64,000 bases of DNA from Baylisascaris procyonis (GCA_037389465.1 JAZARR010000070.1:3748501-3812500); one strand, 5' to 3'; positions 39,284 to 51,690 are shown, counted from the stretch's first letter. The notes: generated from the sequence alone by a model not told the origin. Numbers and translations: made by a program.

Positions 39284-42200
39284 GTCAAAGAACTTCGAGA
39301 AATACAAGTCATCAATGATATTTTTTCACTGCTCTTTTAAGATTCCTTCGTAACAAAATTGTGCATTGAAAAGGCTAACTGTTCGGTTGCAGGCTTGTGC
39401 TCTGAATGCAGACGCATCGCACGAGGCCTTTCAAAAAGTATCATCACCTTGGACACCTATAGAGCAATCAGCAGTGCAGCATTTCTTTGGCTGGCTTCCT
39501 CAGATCCTCCACTGGCAGCCTTTCGGCTTGCCGCCGATCTCGAAATATGCATAGAATATGAGCAGGAATATCGGGTATGGGTTTGGCATTTTGTATTTTA
39601 AGATCCGATATATCTGAAATGGTGAGATTTTCTTTGCTAAACAAGTGGCACATCGGCTGTAGTCGACTGTATTACTGATGGGTCTAATCTAATAAGAAAC
39701 GATGCAAACCACAGGTGCATCACATCGTAGCCTTTACCTTGTTTTCTTTGAGTGGATTCGTTAAACAAACGATGAGCATGCACTATGTTCAGATGATCTA
39801 TCAGCAGCTGCATCGCAACGTGATGGCGTTCGGTGTGCGACTTGTGCAACAATGCTGGAATATGGAGGAGGTGGATTTGCTGCTGTCGCGCATGGATGGT
39901 GCCCCCTTATCCTATTGTCAAATACGTTTGCCACGACTTCGAGTGGCTCTTGACTGTCGTGTGAAAAATGTGAGTAGTTGGGTTATTGAGATGGCGGAAT
40001 GAACTAGGGGTGAATATTGTGACATAATGCGACCTGCTGGGTATTAGAAGTAGATACGGGATTGGTGGTAGTTTTGATGTTGGTTTGAATGAGGTGGGAT
40101 GATTGCAAAAAAATTTCATTGCTTTCGAGAAGGCGGTACAACTAGACCCTCAATCGATGAGCAGCTATTAGACAAGGTTTTTTTATTACGCCTTATGCAA
40201 ATGAAGGTGGCTCATGCCTTCCTTAGACAACAAATGGAGACTAAGAATCACATAAAATTTATATAAATGTGCTCCAAGTAAGGATCGCACAGCATACACC
40301 AAATTCAACATGCCTGGACGAGTTCACTTCTGCTGACGAATCGTGTTTCGGCTCAGAAATAGTAGCAAAAGAAATAGATCAAAAGTAGAAAAATTGCAAA
40401 CTTGTGTAACATGGCTCGGTAGATGGGGCAAGTCAACTGCAGTTCGTTATTGCGCACACTGTGAGCATGCTTTTTGCACTTTCAGTTGCTGTCGACGCTC
40501 AATGCACAAACAGCAGTGCACGCAGAGTGGTGTGGTGGATGGACTGATTACGGCAGCGATGTGGTTGTAGATACATGGCGTCACGTAAGGCACACGTTTC
40601 TATACCCGATCGCGGCTTCCATTCACACCTTTACAGCTGGATTCTATGTTCAGTCGTTCAATTATCCGGTAGCAAGGTACTCGACCATTCAATTTCTTGA
40701 TAACGTTGCAGTGAATACTCGACCCACGTATCAAATCTCAAGCACTATGCAGAATACTATAAATTCATGCGTCTCCATTGATCTTACGTACTCATCTCCG
40801 GTTAGCGACTGGCAGTTTCCACTGGACAAGAACAAATCGGTAGAGTTTACATTTTGGGATACCCAAGTACCTAACAAGCCTGTGGCATTGACTCTCTATT
40901 TCTCTTTCTCGGCTGCTTGGTAGATTCGCAGGCCGAACATGCAGTCCATAATTGAAAACAGTTGATACGCTTCCCTGCTTCTACTTTAACTGGGACTGCT
41001 AACAACTGCCTTTTTTATGTGATAGAATGAAAGGGAAGTGATTTATTAAATCTAGCAATTTTCAATACCATTTGCGGGTAGTGAAATTGTTTAGAAAGCA
41101 CAAACGCGATTTTGCACATCAATTCCTAGTTGAAATATGCAAACATTTCGTTTCCTTTTATGCAGTAAAATTTTACGGCGAAATTTATGATGAGCGTGAA
41201 AATAATCAGAATATATTCATCAAAATAATTCAGTAAAGAACCGTCAAGTTTTATAAAAGCGAATTAGAAAATGAACTAATGAATAAGATCATTGCTCATT
41301 TTAAGATATATTTCTGAAATGGCAAGCTATATTCTATTCCTTATTGTACTTCTAGCTATTCGATTATCTGGAAGAGGGGGCGATCGTGCGGCAGAGAGAA
41401 CAATTAAAGAGAATCGTAGGTTACCATCTCGTTAACAGCACATCCCAAATTCTGGAAGAGTTTGCTGATGAAGCTGAATGTTCTATTCGGACATGTGGTA
41501 GCATACAGCATGAATCAAACCCAATATATTGCGACTGGGCTGGCAACCTCGCATTAGTTACTCACAATACATAATTTCGATGGCTTTCGCGATGTCTCGA
41601 AAGAACCTGTTGGGGTGAATAGTGAATTGAGAATAGGGAACCTCGAAGTAACCGGATAAAGACGTTGTTATTTTGAAGCAAAACTGATGGGTGGTTTTAC
41701 CATTAAAAATGTTACACAATTTCCAAATCAACTTACACAGACTTGCGGTATTGCAGCGAAGGAATGCATTTTTGAAGCTTATGCGTATCTTTATGCAATT
41801 GGTATGGCTCTTCGACACTACATTTCTCTCTGTAACCGTGGAATGTCAGCTTTCTATGACGTCTGGTGGACATGGTGAGTTCCTATTTAGGTGCAATCAT
41901 TTCAATATTCTAAGATGAAACATTGCTGTGAAACACACCAGCAGTCGTTATTGCAATGCGACGAGGATAATGAATGCTCTGACATTGCGTTCGTTAATAT
42001 TGAGTTGGATGATGCAAAGCATCCTTGTTTTGAATAACGCAGTTAAAAAGAAATAAGGAGATTTGAAATGTGATAGCAAGGAAGTTATTCAAAGAAAGAG
42101 CATCTGCATACAAATACACCATCAGTTGAAAGAGATTTAACGTACAAACACATTGATTATGTAGGATCGAAGATATTACAGTGTGTCGTAAATAGAATAC

Positions 42201-45200
42201 ATATCAAAGGACGCAATGTGATCTATGAAAGCATCTTCTTGGCCTTTTCTGAGAGTTGATTTGCTCACAACTCTGAACGGGAAGCCATGGAATACGCTGT
42301 TTAGTGGGCAAGTTTTACACGCAAGCGATATGCCCAATGCTGTTTTGGCTTGGCGAATGCGAAAATTGTTTCCTCTGAAATACTGGAGGAGATTTTTGCG
42401 ATCTTATAATAAAGAGGAAGGTCGAAGTGAATGCAACTCTTTAGTATAATTGAATATCTTCTTGCTCATTCCTAGCCGCCATCAAAAAATACTACAATAC
42501 TGCAACAATCAGAGAAAGTGGCCAAGAGGTTAGAACGGTCGATAATGTTTGTTAAAAAATGATTTTTTTAACGGAAGGGGCTGATGAAAGATTATTATTC
42601 CTTTCCAATCATGTCTCCGCAAGAATCTCATCTGAAACACGAATATGTGTCGAGTATCCGCCTTGCATTGAATTTCTATGGTTGCTGAAACAATGTGAAG
42701 CATTAGTTAGGAGGAAGCGTGCTTTCAATAATATCAATGCAGAGTGTCATACGTTGTTATAGTTGAGCTGACTATTTGCAGGTTTGATTTGATTTTGTTG
42801 TGGCTGCTGTCTGGAACGGCTTTCTGTTGGCTGATGACAGCGGCCAGTGTTTCTCAAGACGGTTTATCTAAATTGCACAGGAGACATTGGGTAAGGTTAT
42901 GGAATCGAAAGCGACTTACGGCATAATATAATTACTTGGAAACACAAATATTTTTAACAAAATCACATGACAACACTTAAACTTTCATTGCGGTTGCCTC
43001 AATAGATGTGCTATGTCAGCCCTTATTTACTGTGTCAGTAGCTGGGATGTGAGTGAAAAAGAACGGCCGGAAATTAAGTGCTCCAATCGAATCGACTAAG
43101 ATGTGACTGCTCAACAAGCTGAACAACACTTAATGAATGAAGATAATAGCTTTCTCTACAACTTATTTATGTCAAACTACAACCTGTTTTGTTGACATAC
43201 TCATATGAGTTAATTCTCGAGGCCAAGTTAAGTTTTGTGGTTCCTATATGGTGCCGTGGTAATGCACTTGTATCATCTACGATATGCACTATCCGTCTTA
43301 GTAAATGAGTGCAGTCTAACAGATTTTCGCTCCAGTGCATGAGGAAATAGGAATAAGAACTAGTGTTTGTTGACTTTAGAATGCGGCTTCATGCGATATT
43401 CATCGACGATTGGATCCTAAAAATATGCGCAAATAGTTGCTTCCACTTAGACATATGATGCTATTTTCCAGAAGAAATGCTGTTTACCGGCTCAGCTCTG
43501 CAACGATTATCTGCATTAACGCATCTAAATATGCTTCTGGCTGCAGAAAGATAAAAAATGCTCGGCTAAAGACTATCGTGTTTTAGTGTTTTAGTGCAAT
43601 TAATTCGCACACATTGTTTTCAGGTGTCATATGACTTCTCAATAATATACGACATCTATTTCGGCGGTGTGTGCATTATGGCATTTTGGCGGATTTTCTA
43701 TTATGTTCAGCTGAAGAGATATCTAGGATCGACAGTGGTATGGCACTTTTACTCTCATTTCTTTCGGTCCTCGAATCTTGTAAGGTAAACATGAATCATG
43801 AAATTTGCGATGTGTTTGGACGCCGTAATCAAAGCAGAACGGCTATTAAAACCGTTGTTTCTATAGGGTTGGCGAATGATCATAGATCCGATAGCATAAC
43901 AAAGAGCATCGCTGACAGAATTTCAGAAGGAATGCGATCCGTTTTACAAATGTTCTTATTTGCCAGAATTTGGAACTCCCATCATCTAAAGCCATTTATT
44001 TCTATAAAGTGGTGGCAAATGCATCGTTACAAGCTTAAAGCGGGTAGAAGAAAGTGCATGAATGTTGATAGCTTGCGGTGATTAACTTCGAAGATTGACT
44101 TTCGCCCAATGCCGCTGGGTTTCTAGGCAAATTAGAAAAGTCTACGACGGTTCGAGTCTCTTTTTTGGGTTTCTCTTCGAATAAATTCCTCAAAAAAGAA
44201 TCCCCACCTAAAATGCTGCTATTAGGTTTGTTCAGATTTCAATAACACGTTGTGTTTATGATGTCGTCATATTTCTCACGATAATGGCAGTCGTAATGAT
44301 GTGCTTTGCAATGGGAATCAGCTGTATTTACCAACCTTATATCGGCAATAAGGCTGTTCAAAGTGATAACTCAGTCGTCGAAATGAAGGAAACTTATTCT
44401 GGGTAAGTGCAGACTCATCACTCAATAGATACCAAGTATTCCACTGCCTTCAATCCCGATGGCCTTCCGATGGGATTAGTATGATAAACGTTTAGTCGAG
44501 AAAATAAGTCGATGGTATCTACCCGGAATTCGCTGGTTATGGAAGTGCAAATTGAGCCGTCGATTTCTTTAAGTTATTCGCTGTAATTATACACCTACAG
44601 TGGTTGAAGTATTTGCAGTTAGCGTTACAATTTCATCGTAAAGAAGATACTCATCCAATTGCTGAATGGAGTTGTCCGCTAGATTCAGTTGTTCGCTGAT
44701 ACGGCTGCTTGCATGCTATAAATCGATCGCTTTCTTAAATAAACGATAAGACCACAAACGCCCCTGAGAAGCCATAATAGATGTCCAGGGTGAGATTTAT
44801 TTTTCCTTTTCCTCTCCGCATTAGTCGATGTTACTTTAAAGGCCAACGTCATAAACACGAGAATAAAGTTATTGCTCGCCAAATTGGAGCTTTGTCTGGT
44901 GCAAGACGTTGATATAGAATTCAAAATTGACCACCATGTAGAGTATTGTCTCTGAGCAGAGGTAATGGAAGCAATTTGACGAGCCTTACTTGTTTTATGA
45001 AATCTTCAATTTTAAAGGATCATAATAACACTACGAAATTTGTATTGGTCTTTCTATGGATATCTCGGACCATGGGATTACAAGCTGATCGTTGGAAACG
45101 CAGGGCCAAAGCACGAGCACACCGAACACTTGTTTACGGTGATTGCGGGTGAATCGATCGTTGCCATTTTCCATATAACGGTCGTTGTGACACTACTTAA

Positions 45201-45632
45201 TCTCATGGTGTCGCTGCTTGTCAGGAAAGCGGACGAAGTTCAAGTAAGTGGAACGTTGTGAATTGATGTGCGTTGCTTGAATCTCAACGCAAAATTCAAA
45301 TCATATTATCCGAAACGAAATACGCGGAAATGGAAAGTTAATTTAAACTCAAAATGTTCGACATAAAAATCATAGAAGTAATGATCTCAGCAAATCCTCC
45401 CAGCAATGCGATATCATCGTAGGCCAAATCCGAATTACAGAGAATTTCATAATTTAGAAATTGAGAAACTTCTATTCAACACTCCTTTAGTAGTTATAAG
45501 TAAAGGTTTTCATGCCAGAAATGATGACGGTAAATAAGAAACATCTTAGGGTTCTTCAAAAATAATCCACTACGACTAGTGAGTGATTCATGACCAAAGT
45601 AACTAGAGGCACAAAGCCGTATACATATACAC

Positions 45633-45694
<62 letters not shown>

Positions 45695-47780
45695 CAAAAA
45701 TGTCAAAGAAAATCTACAGGATGTCTTTACATCAGTGGAAACTTGCTAACACTGTAGAAGAACAACCAGCAACATCAAAAAATGGGAAGTCTATGTTAAA
45801 ATCATACGGAATAAGAGATTTAAGAATCATCTATTCTTTCCAGCGGAACGAGGACTGCGAATGGAAGTACACACGATGTCATATATACAGTGAATATTTC
45901 GACTGGCATTCTGCAGTTCCACCACCATTCAACATCGCTTTTATTTTTATTCGCATAGTTTACAAACTTATCAAAAAAGAATTCAAGTTCATCTATCCTG
46001 TAAGTTTAGTTGCTAACTTCCATTAAGGAGTCGTGAGGGTTGTTAATGGAAGTTTTGTTCTTAGAGAAAGTCCTTCCTTAGTCGTGATGTGGTCTTACCT
46101 CTTCTTCACTCCTCCCCTCCCTCTTTCACTCCCTTCCCCCTTTCTGTTCTCTCATTTGAATTTGGCGTCAGAGCATATGTGCATGCTGTATCCGAGCAGC
46201 TATGAATGTGTAAAAGTAGGGAAATATATGAAATCGGAGCTTAACGTAGTGGAAAATATTTTGTATCACTCTTTCGTCGTTTGTTTATTTCGATATTCTT
46301 TCTTACTTTGTGATAGCGAAACAGGTTTTATTATCATAATTCACTCTCTCGAGTGTTAACGTTCAATTTCATTCCTCCCATTTCCGGGACTTTTTGATAC
46401 ACAGTAAGATTCCAACATAATGCATTACCATTTGAAGGATTTGTTGGTTGACCGAACAGTGGTTGAAGCACCAGAAAGCGAGAGGTTAACAAAAGAAATA
46501 AATTATCAGGTATTAATTATCTTATGCACATTTCCCGCTCTTTGTACAGTTTAAAATTACGCTTGTTGAAATGGTTCAGCGAAATAAGCTCGATGCAAAC
46601 TTAAATCGCATTCGTAGCATGCTGATTAAGGCTGTGAATAGTGATATTCCACCAAATTCAATAATAAAATGTTTCTGACTAAATTGCTTTCGATATGAAT
46701 TCGACGGCTGAGAAAACAATAATCAAATTTGAAGAAATTGTGAGGTGCTATTTCTCCTTCACATCTTTGTGATTACAACTCTATTATTCGTTTATCATTT
46801 TCTGTGGTATGAAATTGAAAAAAATTCATATAAAAAACAAAAAAAAAACTACGCCGTGAAGACTTGTGGTTTTATTTATCCACTTACTTCGGCGTCTTTT
46901 GCATTTCCCAGCACTTGCTACTTTCGTAGAAATATTAATGGAAAATTACATTTGAGCACGATATTTTTTGTTGTCTTGATTGCTGCGAACATTAGTCATC
47001 CCTGAAAAACCTCATTAAATTCCATACCGTTCGATGTGCCTTATTTTGATTTTCATGTAGGATGCGTTTCGCTTAGTGGTGTCAGTAATTTGCCAATGCA
47101 GTTCAAATACTTCACAGTGAATTGTTTCCTTGAGCACTTCTCAAGGAAGGATGCATTGTAGACATTACTGCGAACACTATTTGATCGTTATCGAAGCTCG
47201 ACTGAATATCACTACAGTAATGTGTTCAAATCAGATGCAGATCAATGTTTGGAAAGTATACAGGTAGATTTGCTTGCTCTGCATGAATAGAAGTCGAATA
47301 TTCTTAGCGGCAGGTAGGAATTTATACCACTATGGGTAGGAATGTAATGCAATAGGAACATACGTAGGAATTTATATTCTTAGCGGTTTGTGCACTATGA
47401 ATAAACTTCACAACAACGCTTTGAAACAAGCATCACATTCTTTCTCATTGAGAAATTCGCATAAAATTTCACACTTCAAATGTTATTAATGTTGAATAAT
47501 CTCATTTGACAACTCGAACTCGTTGTCGGAAAATTTCTCTGCAAATATCGCAAAACCAAAATATCATCGGGGCAATTCTAATAAAAGCAGCAGTTGTGAG
47601 AACGAACAATGATTACGCATAGTCGTTACTGCGATGCTTTTCATATTTCGTTTTAAATGCAAGAGTAATACTTTGAATTGTTGCATCCGTTAAATATTAC
47701 GATTGCAGGCCGAGAAAAATTTACCGCAACCGATTTTTATGTTCATGGATGAAGAGAAGACAATTCAAAGACTCGAATGA
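37195..47780 (+). CDS. TRPC-family cation channel (19-exon gene)
   Basis: Exons: 37195-37416, 37736-37892, 38556-38609, 39239-39283, 39393-39574, 39793-39969, 40486-40676, 41306-41415, 41757-41874, 42782-42890, 43624-43737, 44236-44402, 45018-45243, 45844-45999, 46438-46509, 46550-46633, 47061-47084, 47162-47263, 47709-47780. All phases agree and give 793 residues, a normal TRPC size. Order: ankyrin repeats, TRP_2 linker, S1-S4, S5-pore-S6, TRP box, PPPF motif, coiled tail. By family knowledge TRPC subunits form plasma-membrane tetrameric non-selective Ca2+ channels gated downstream of phospholipase C. The pore sequence reminds me of the nematode TRP-3/SPE-41 branch (sperm channel), but that is an impression only. 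The start is the ATG directly after a TTATTCAG acceptor, a possible spliced-leader site. An upstream exon is possible. Introns hold nothing else that I recognise. Confidence 0.88.
39393..39969 (+). CDS. TRPC exons 5-6: TRP_2 linker domain
   Basis: Exon 5 (39393-39574, after GGTTGCAG) reads CSECRRIARG, then TYRAISSAAFLWLASSDPPL and AAFRLAADLEI, the TRPC 'N-A-Y-R-x-L-x-S-P-A-Y-x-x-L-x-S-x-D-P-x-x-x-A-[FL]-x-L' block. Exon 6 (39793-39969, after ATGTTCAG) reads VRLVQQCWNMEEVDLLLSRM and PRLRVALDCRVKN, matching 'C.D.EEV..IL' and 'P R...A I...V K'. These helices link the ankyrin domain to the membrane domain. Confidence 0.92.
40486..41415 (+). CDS. TRPC exons 7-8: pre-S1 region and S1
   Basis: Exon 7 (40486-40676) starts LLSTLNAQTAVHAEWCGGW, the position of the TRPC 'F-V-A-H-P-x-C-Q-Q-x-L-x-x-x-W' motif, and continues to a hydrophobic hairpin and FNYPVAR. 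Its donor is AAG|GTACTC, and the open frame beyond it to 40923 is read-through into the intron. Exon 8 (41306-41415, acceptor CATTTTAAG) restores the TRPC pattern: YISEMASYILFLIVLLAIRL, equivalent to 'P.NRF..Y.ASYL.FL..L', the S1 helix. The donor C|GTAGGT is in phase with exon 9. Confidence 0.8.
41757..42890 (+). CDS. TRPC exons 9-10: S2 and S3
   Basis: Exon 9 (41757-41874, ATTGCAG acceptor, GTGAGT donor) reads CIFEAYAYLYAIGMALRHYI and then YDVWWTW, split at the last Trp codon. It matches TRPC 'E.....WV.G...E...L...G...Y...WN..D'. Exon 10 (42782-42890, TATTTGCAG acceptor, GTAAGG donor) completes the Trp and continues FDLILLWLLSGTAFCWLMT, then LSKLHRRHW, corresponding to the 'W-N-x-x-D' start of S3 and the extracellular 'R.. 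W' stretch before S4. Confidence 0.88.
43624..44402 (+). CDS. TRPC exons 11-12: S4 and S5
   Basis: Exon 11 (43624-43737) reads DIYFGGVCIMAFWRIFYYVQ then LKRYLGSTV, equivalent to TRPC 'ISEGLYAIAVVLSFSRI.Y......LGPLQ'. Exon 12 (44236-44402) reads ISITRCVYDVVIFLTIMAVV and ends KETYSG, equivalent to 'ISLGR.V.DI.KF' followed by S5. It ends in phase 2 at GG|GTAAGT. The S4 segment has two Arg/Lys residues, so it is not a classic voltage sensor. Confidence 0.9.
45018..45243 (+). CDS. TRPC exon 13: pore and S6
   Basis: The acceptor is an unusual AATTTTAAAG, and phase 2 completes a Gly codon. The exon reads IIITLRNLYWSFYGYLGPW, a pore helix equivalent to 'SF.TLFWSIFG'. A loop follows with the histidine-rich run KHEHTEH, then S6 FHITVVVTLLNLMVSLLV and KADEVQ, equivalent to 'VVVLLNMLIAMI..S...I'. 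The LLN at the S6 gate region is the TRPC hallmark. Donor GTAAGT. Confidence 0.93.
45632..45691. repeat. (TA)n array in TRPC intron 13
   Basis: Imperfect then pure TA repeat about 150 bases before the exon carrying the TRP box. Confidence 0.95.
45844..47780 (+). CDS. TRPC exons 14-19: TRP box, PPPF motif and C-terminal tail
   Basis: Exon 14 (45844-45999) reads NEDCEWKYTRCHIYSEYF then VPPPFNIAFIF. EWKYTR is the TRP box (EWKFAR in vertebrate TRPCs), and PPPFN follows at the family spacing. Exons 15-19 are shorter: 46438-46509 (ESERLTKEINYQ), 46550-46633 (FKITLVEMVQRNKL), 47061-47084 (8 codons), 47162-47263 (TLLRTLFDRYRSSTEYHYSN) and 47709-47780 (MFMDEEKTIQRLE, stop). All are phase 0, so phase gives little independent support. 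Exon 14 and the last two exons look sound; exons 15 and 17 are tentative. Confidence 0.75.
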
Positions 47781-47783
47781 ACA

Positions 47784-48017
47784 ATGGGATATCTTCCAAA
47801 ATTTTGCTTTACTCTCATTGTCAGTCTATATTGTTCGACGATATCTGACCATATTTATTCGATTGGGTATCTGAATGAAACGAGCAAGTTTCGCCTTCAA
47901 TTTTGTAGCACTCATGGAGACTTGCATTTCTACAGAGCCGGATGTAAATCCACAAATGGGATAGGGTTCAATGTAATTCGTACCAATTTCGTCCGGTGTA
48001 CCAAACTGAATTGGTGA
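47784..48017 (+). other. small open frame just after the TRPC stop codon
   Basis: Three bases after the TRPC TGA, an ATG opens a 77-codon frame. It begins MGYLPKFCFTLIVSLYCS, which looks like a signal peptide, and contains an N-E-T glycosylation site and further Cys residues. It could be 3' UTR chance, a downstream open frame on the same mRNA, or a small secreted-protein gene. No family is recognised. Confidence 0.2.
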
Positions 48018-48182
48018 TGCGAGACGGTCAGATAGTGGAAACTGTTGATACGTAAAGTCATTCGCTACTTGTATCCCACCGATTCGATTTTACGAGTTGA
48101 CTAACGGCCAGGCGATGGGAGCTTTGGGCTCACTGTGCCCGCTTCTGCTGACCGCTGAGGTATTGTGCGCTCAGGAACTGTC

Positions 48183-51100
48183 CTAAAGAATTTCATCAAT
48201 TTTTTGAAGCCTTTCGGATTGGTGAACGACCCACGATGAACGCTGTTGAAATGCGAAAACGAGCAAACGTAGACCCAAAGAGCAAATTCGTGGAAACATT
48301 TAAGTAGATGGCAGGTTTTGTTTCCTCTGAATTGTTGCTTTTTCAATTTTAGTGAGAAAAACTGATATAAAAGCACTTTTGCGATGTTCTCTTCAATGGT
48401 ATCGTAACAAAATCGGGGGGAATCACCTGTCTTATGGACACACCGCTGTGTTTCACGTTCTGAGCAAACAACCCACTGAGTGCTTCGTCTGGCGCGTTTC
48501 CTGCTGTGATGGTGAGAGGAGGTGGAAGCGTCGGGCGGGGATGGATCTCGAAGAGTTACTATCTTCAAAAAATAAAAAATAAAAATTAAAATAAAATAAA
48601 TAAACACCCCGATAGCCTGTCATCACCGTATAACACTGCAACAGATGCAGCCCATGACCCTTGCGTGGTCACCCAGTGGTCACTTTGTCAAAAACTTTTA
48701 TAAGCGAACGTGACCATGACCCTACCTCGTGCGAATCTGCCAGGGCAATGTCGGCGGTCCATCTTCGACACAGCGCGTCCTTCTGTATAAAGACTAAACT
48801 ACCAGTCTCGACTGACGTTCCACGAAAGGGGTTGGAATTAAGAATCCGTGGATTGGTGCGCAGAAACGGGTGCAGAGTTCTGCCCTACACCTGATAATAC
48901 AAAGGCCAGCACCATGTCTAGTCCAAGCGAATGGAATAAGCGTGGAGCATCGCTGAACGACTGTCGTTGGAGAGCACATTGCATCTACCTATAAGATCAA
49001 AGATGTCATCCAGGCATTGACCATTAACAACCGCGCATGGTCGGTAGCCGCCTAACTTGGCCTTTACGTGCTCTCCAAGCTACCCAGCACGCAACTGTGG
49101 GAATGCGTTTTTCGATGGGATTCACCGTCCAGACACAGTGTTTACTTCTACGGGACGATCACATACAAACAAAGGGCATACATAAACGTTGTAATTGTTT
49201 AATGGTGTATGTGTAGCCTCTGATTATTATAAGAGCAAAACCAAAGGTGCTCGAGAACATTTATAATTCAGAGAAACATATTCAGCAATATATTCTTCAC
49301 CGTACACATTACCATGCCATCTGATATCCTTGCGTTGATGATTTAAGTGATATTCAGCATGTAAGCGATTATTTCTGATCAACATAAAGTTGACATTCGC
49401 ATGATATCAAGTCTGACATAACCAAAAGCCATCAACAATAGCCCTAGCAACAACTGGAATTAGATAACTGCAGTAACAGTAGGTCGTGGGAAAACACACT
49501 AAGAGTCAGTGCCTGAGTGCTACAATGCCACAAAAGAAGATCGATCACAATCCACAGTGCAATCCCTCATCATCTCCTAACATCGACGACGCTCAAATGG
49601 AATTCACAACAAAAAGAACCATCGAAAAAGAAGATCAAACCTGTAAAGTGACAACATTTCAACCACAATCGGAAAATGGAATCAATAAATCCAAGGCCAC
49701 ATTTTCAATTTAATAACAATGAGGTGAGATCCACGAAAAGGAAACGAGAGCGGCCATTTGGGGAAAACATGGTGAGATTACGTCAACTATCGTGATTCAC
49801 ACAATACATATGCATATATTAAGGTCATTATAAGTAACAATGTCATAAAAGCATTATGCAACTGCAAGTGAAATTGAAAACGAATTCAACCGCTTGCATT
49901 TTTTTTTTGTTGTTGAGAAGGAATGCTTATACGAAGGAATGCTCAACTGAACAAAACTGGGGCGACTCACCTCCGTGAAATAGTAGTGGGCACAATTACT
50001 TATCGAAAATGATATGTTACAGATAAAACAGGTAAGAAAAGAAAAGGTAGTGAAAATGAAAGGAAGAGGTAAGTGAAGGTAGTACAACACCAACAGTGCA
50101 TAAGCAAAAGATTGAATCTCCGAAGTGGTAACCAATTTGAAGAACACTAAAGTGAGCCGTCTTGAAAGCGATACATTCAATGAGCATCCGGAGGAAGAAG
50201 CTCAAAACGCAGCACACACTCTTGCACCCATAGTGACGTTACTTTGTTAATCAACTTATCCTCCAAAATTCGTCGTGGAATCGTTTGTCCGGGCACATAA
50301 ACCGCGAATACACCCGTAGTCTGCAACATTCCTATCGTTATGCACATAGAGGTGGCAATTTAAATTAAGTTCTCGCTGCACAATGAATAAGGTGTCAGAA
50401 AAAGAACGCCTGAAATTAATTCCCTTTCCATAAAAGAATTCCATGTAACTAAATATTTTCCAAAGGTAGCCATTATTCAAGAGTGATAAACAATGCACGC
50501 TTCGCTGATAACAGGCCTCAATTAACTGCGACGAAGAATTTTTTGAATCCGATCGACTCATTCGGTTCAACTGCAATTTCCTTTTTACTTATTTGCACAC
50601 TACCTAAATCACAAGATTTCGGAAGGGAAACGATAGGCGATGGTGTAAAAGAGTTTACACTCGAAACTGATTCAGCCTCCTCCCCCATCCTCCACAGGAA
50701 TCTGTTATGGGAATCATGACACGTGTCAAGACGGATACGACCTATACGTTTCTTTTGCATTAACAGTACAAATGCTCTATCATGATAATGGACATGCTGC
50801 CGTGAAGTTGTTTGTGTGTTCTGTGAACTCAACAGATTTCACCACTCCCATCGCACATACGTGGCATCATCATTCACATGTAACGTCCGTGCCACTTAAC
50901 GAATATTTTCATGTTTCCAATCATCTCAATTCCACGAAAACTTGATCGCCTCTTAGTCACTTATTTTGCCATTTTTCTTGAGCCAAATGCTCGTATCAGT
51001 TGCTGCTAAAAGTGTTTCAAAGGGACATAAACCGACAAGTTAGTCTAGTCGAGAAGCAGATAACCTTTCGCGACATTAAACTACATACCGCACGCCTATA

Positions 51101-51690
51101 GGATCTCAAGGACATAATCAAGAAAAGATCTCTTTCTCGGATGACAACTGCGGATGTGCACACACGCAATGCACCCATAGCTAGAAAACAACAGCAAATA
51201 TTCTGGTTGCTGAGTTTAGTACATTCTTTTACTCCCAAAAACCTAATGCAGTATTCAAAGTGCAAATGGTGTCTGCGCGAGGAACGAAAGATGAAGGGAA
51301 GCGTGTAAAACGTTGGAAACAGTCCCCTTCCCCAGTGTAAAAAGGTAAGGAGGGTGTCAAAAGACCCGTATTTGAAATTATGCGACACATTCGAAAAAGA
51401 TAGAAACATTACATGCCCTCCTTTGTGACCGTCATTACAGTAACTATGGTAGAGTTTATGACTCGCAACACGTAGCTAGTTAATGTTACTACATTTTGGA
51501 CGTGCTGCCACGACCGCATCGTGTGAAACGGCCTTAGACCCGACTGCACATAATCTTCGACCCTGGGTTCTCTTCCAAGAAGAACGCCTTCGCCAAGTTT
51601 GACCAATCGTGCGACCACTTCTTTTCGAACGGTTCCACGAAAATCATGCTGACAGATATAAAAGTGACATCCACGGAAGAGCCCTGGCTT
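48183..51690 (-). CDS. brd-1: brd-1 exons 13-15 plus long intron: BRCT domain 2 and stop
   Basis: Exon 13 (51690-51493) reads KPGLFRGCHFYICQHDF and then ARLVKLGEGVLLGREP, matching BARD1 'LFDGCYFFL...' and 'GG.ILSRKP'. After a 2.9 kb intron, exon 14 (48562-48440, acceptor TTTTTTGAAG) reads RDPSPPDAS, a His/Ser/Arg insert, then STQWVVCSERE, matching 'TQYIIYED'. Exon 15 (48242-48183) reads SSWVVHQSERLQKIDEIL and stops, matching the C-terminal 'SSWFIDCV...LL'. The donor of exon 14 is weak (TGT|GTCCAT). A stronger GTGTGT four bases earlier would instead lead into another frame lacking the BRCT Trp, with a stop at 48101. I prefer the first reading. Confidence 0.68.

Noticed and set aside
40474..40923. 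149-codon plus-strand frame as an independent protein
   Set aside because: Only 40486-40676 matches TRPC. The remainder follows a phase-correct donor, and the next exon restores the family pattern, so it is intron read-through.
44090..44170. tRNA gene suggested by a GGTTCGAGTC B-box-like string near 44149
   Set aside because: No acceptor stem, A box or cloverleaf could be drawn upstream.
48101..48607. 168-codon minus-strand open frame taken as a single gene
   Set aside because: Its first part overlaps brd-1 exon 14 in the same frame, and the true last exon is read in another frame giving the BRCT 'SSWVV' ending. The rest is intron read-through.
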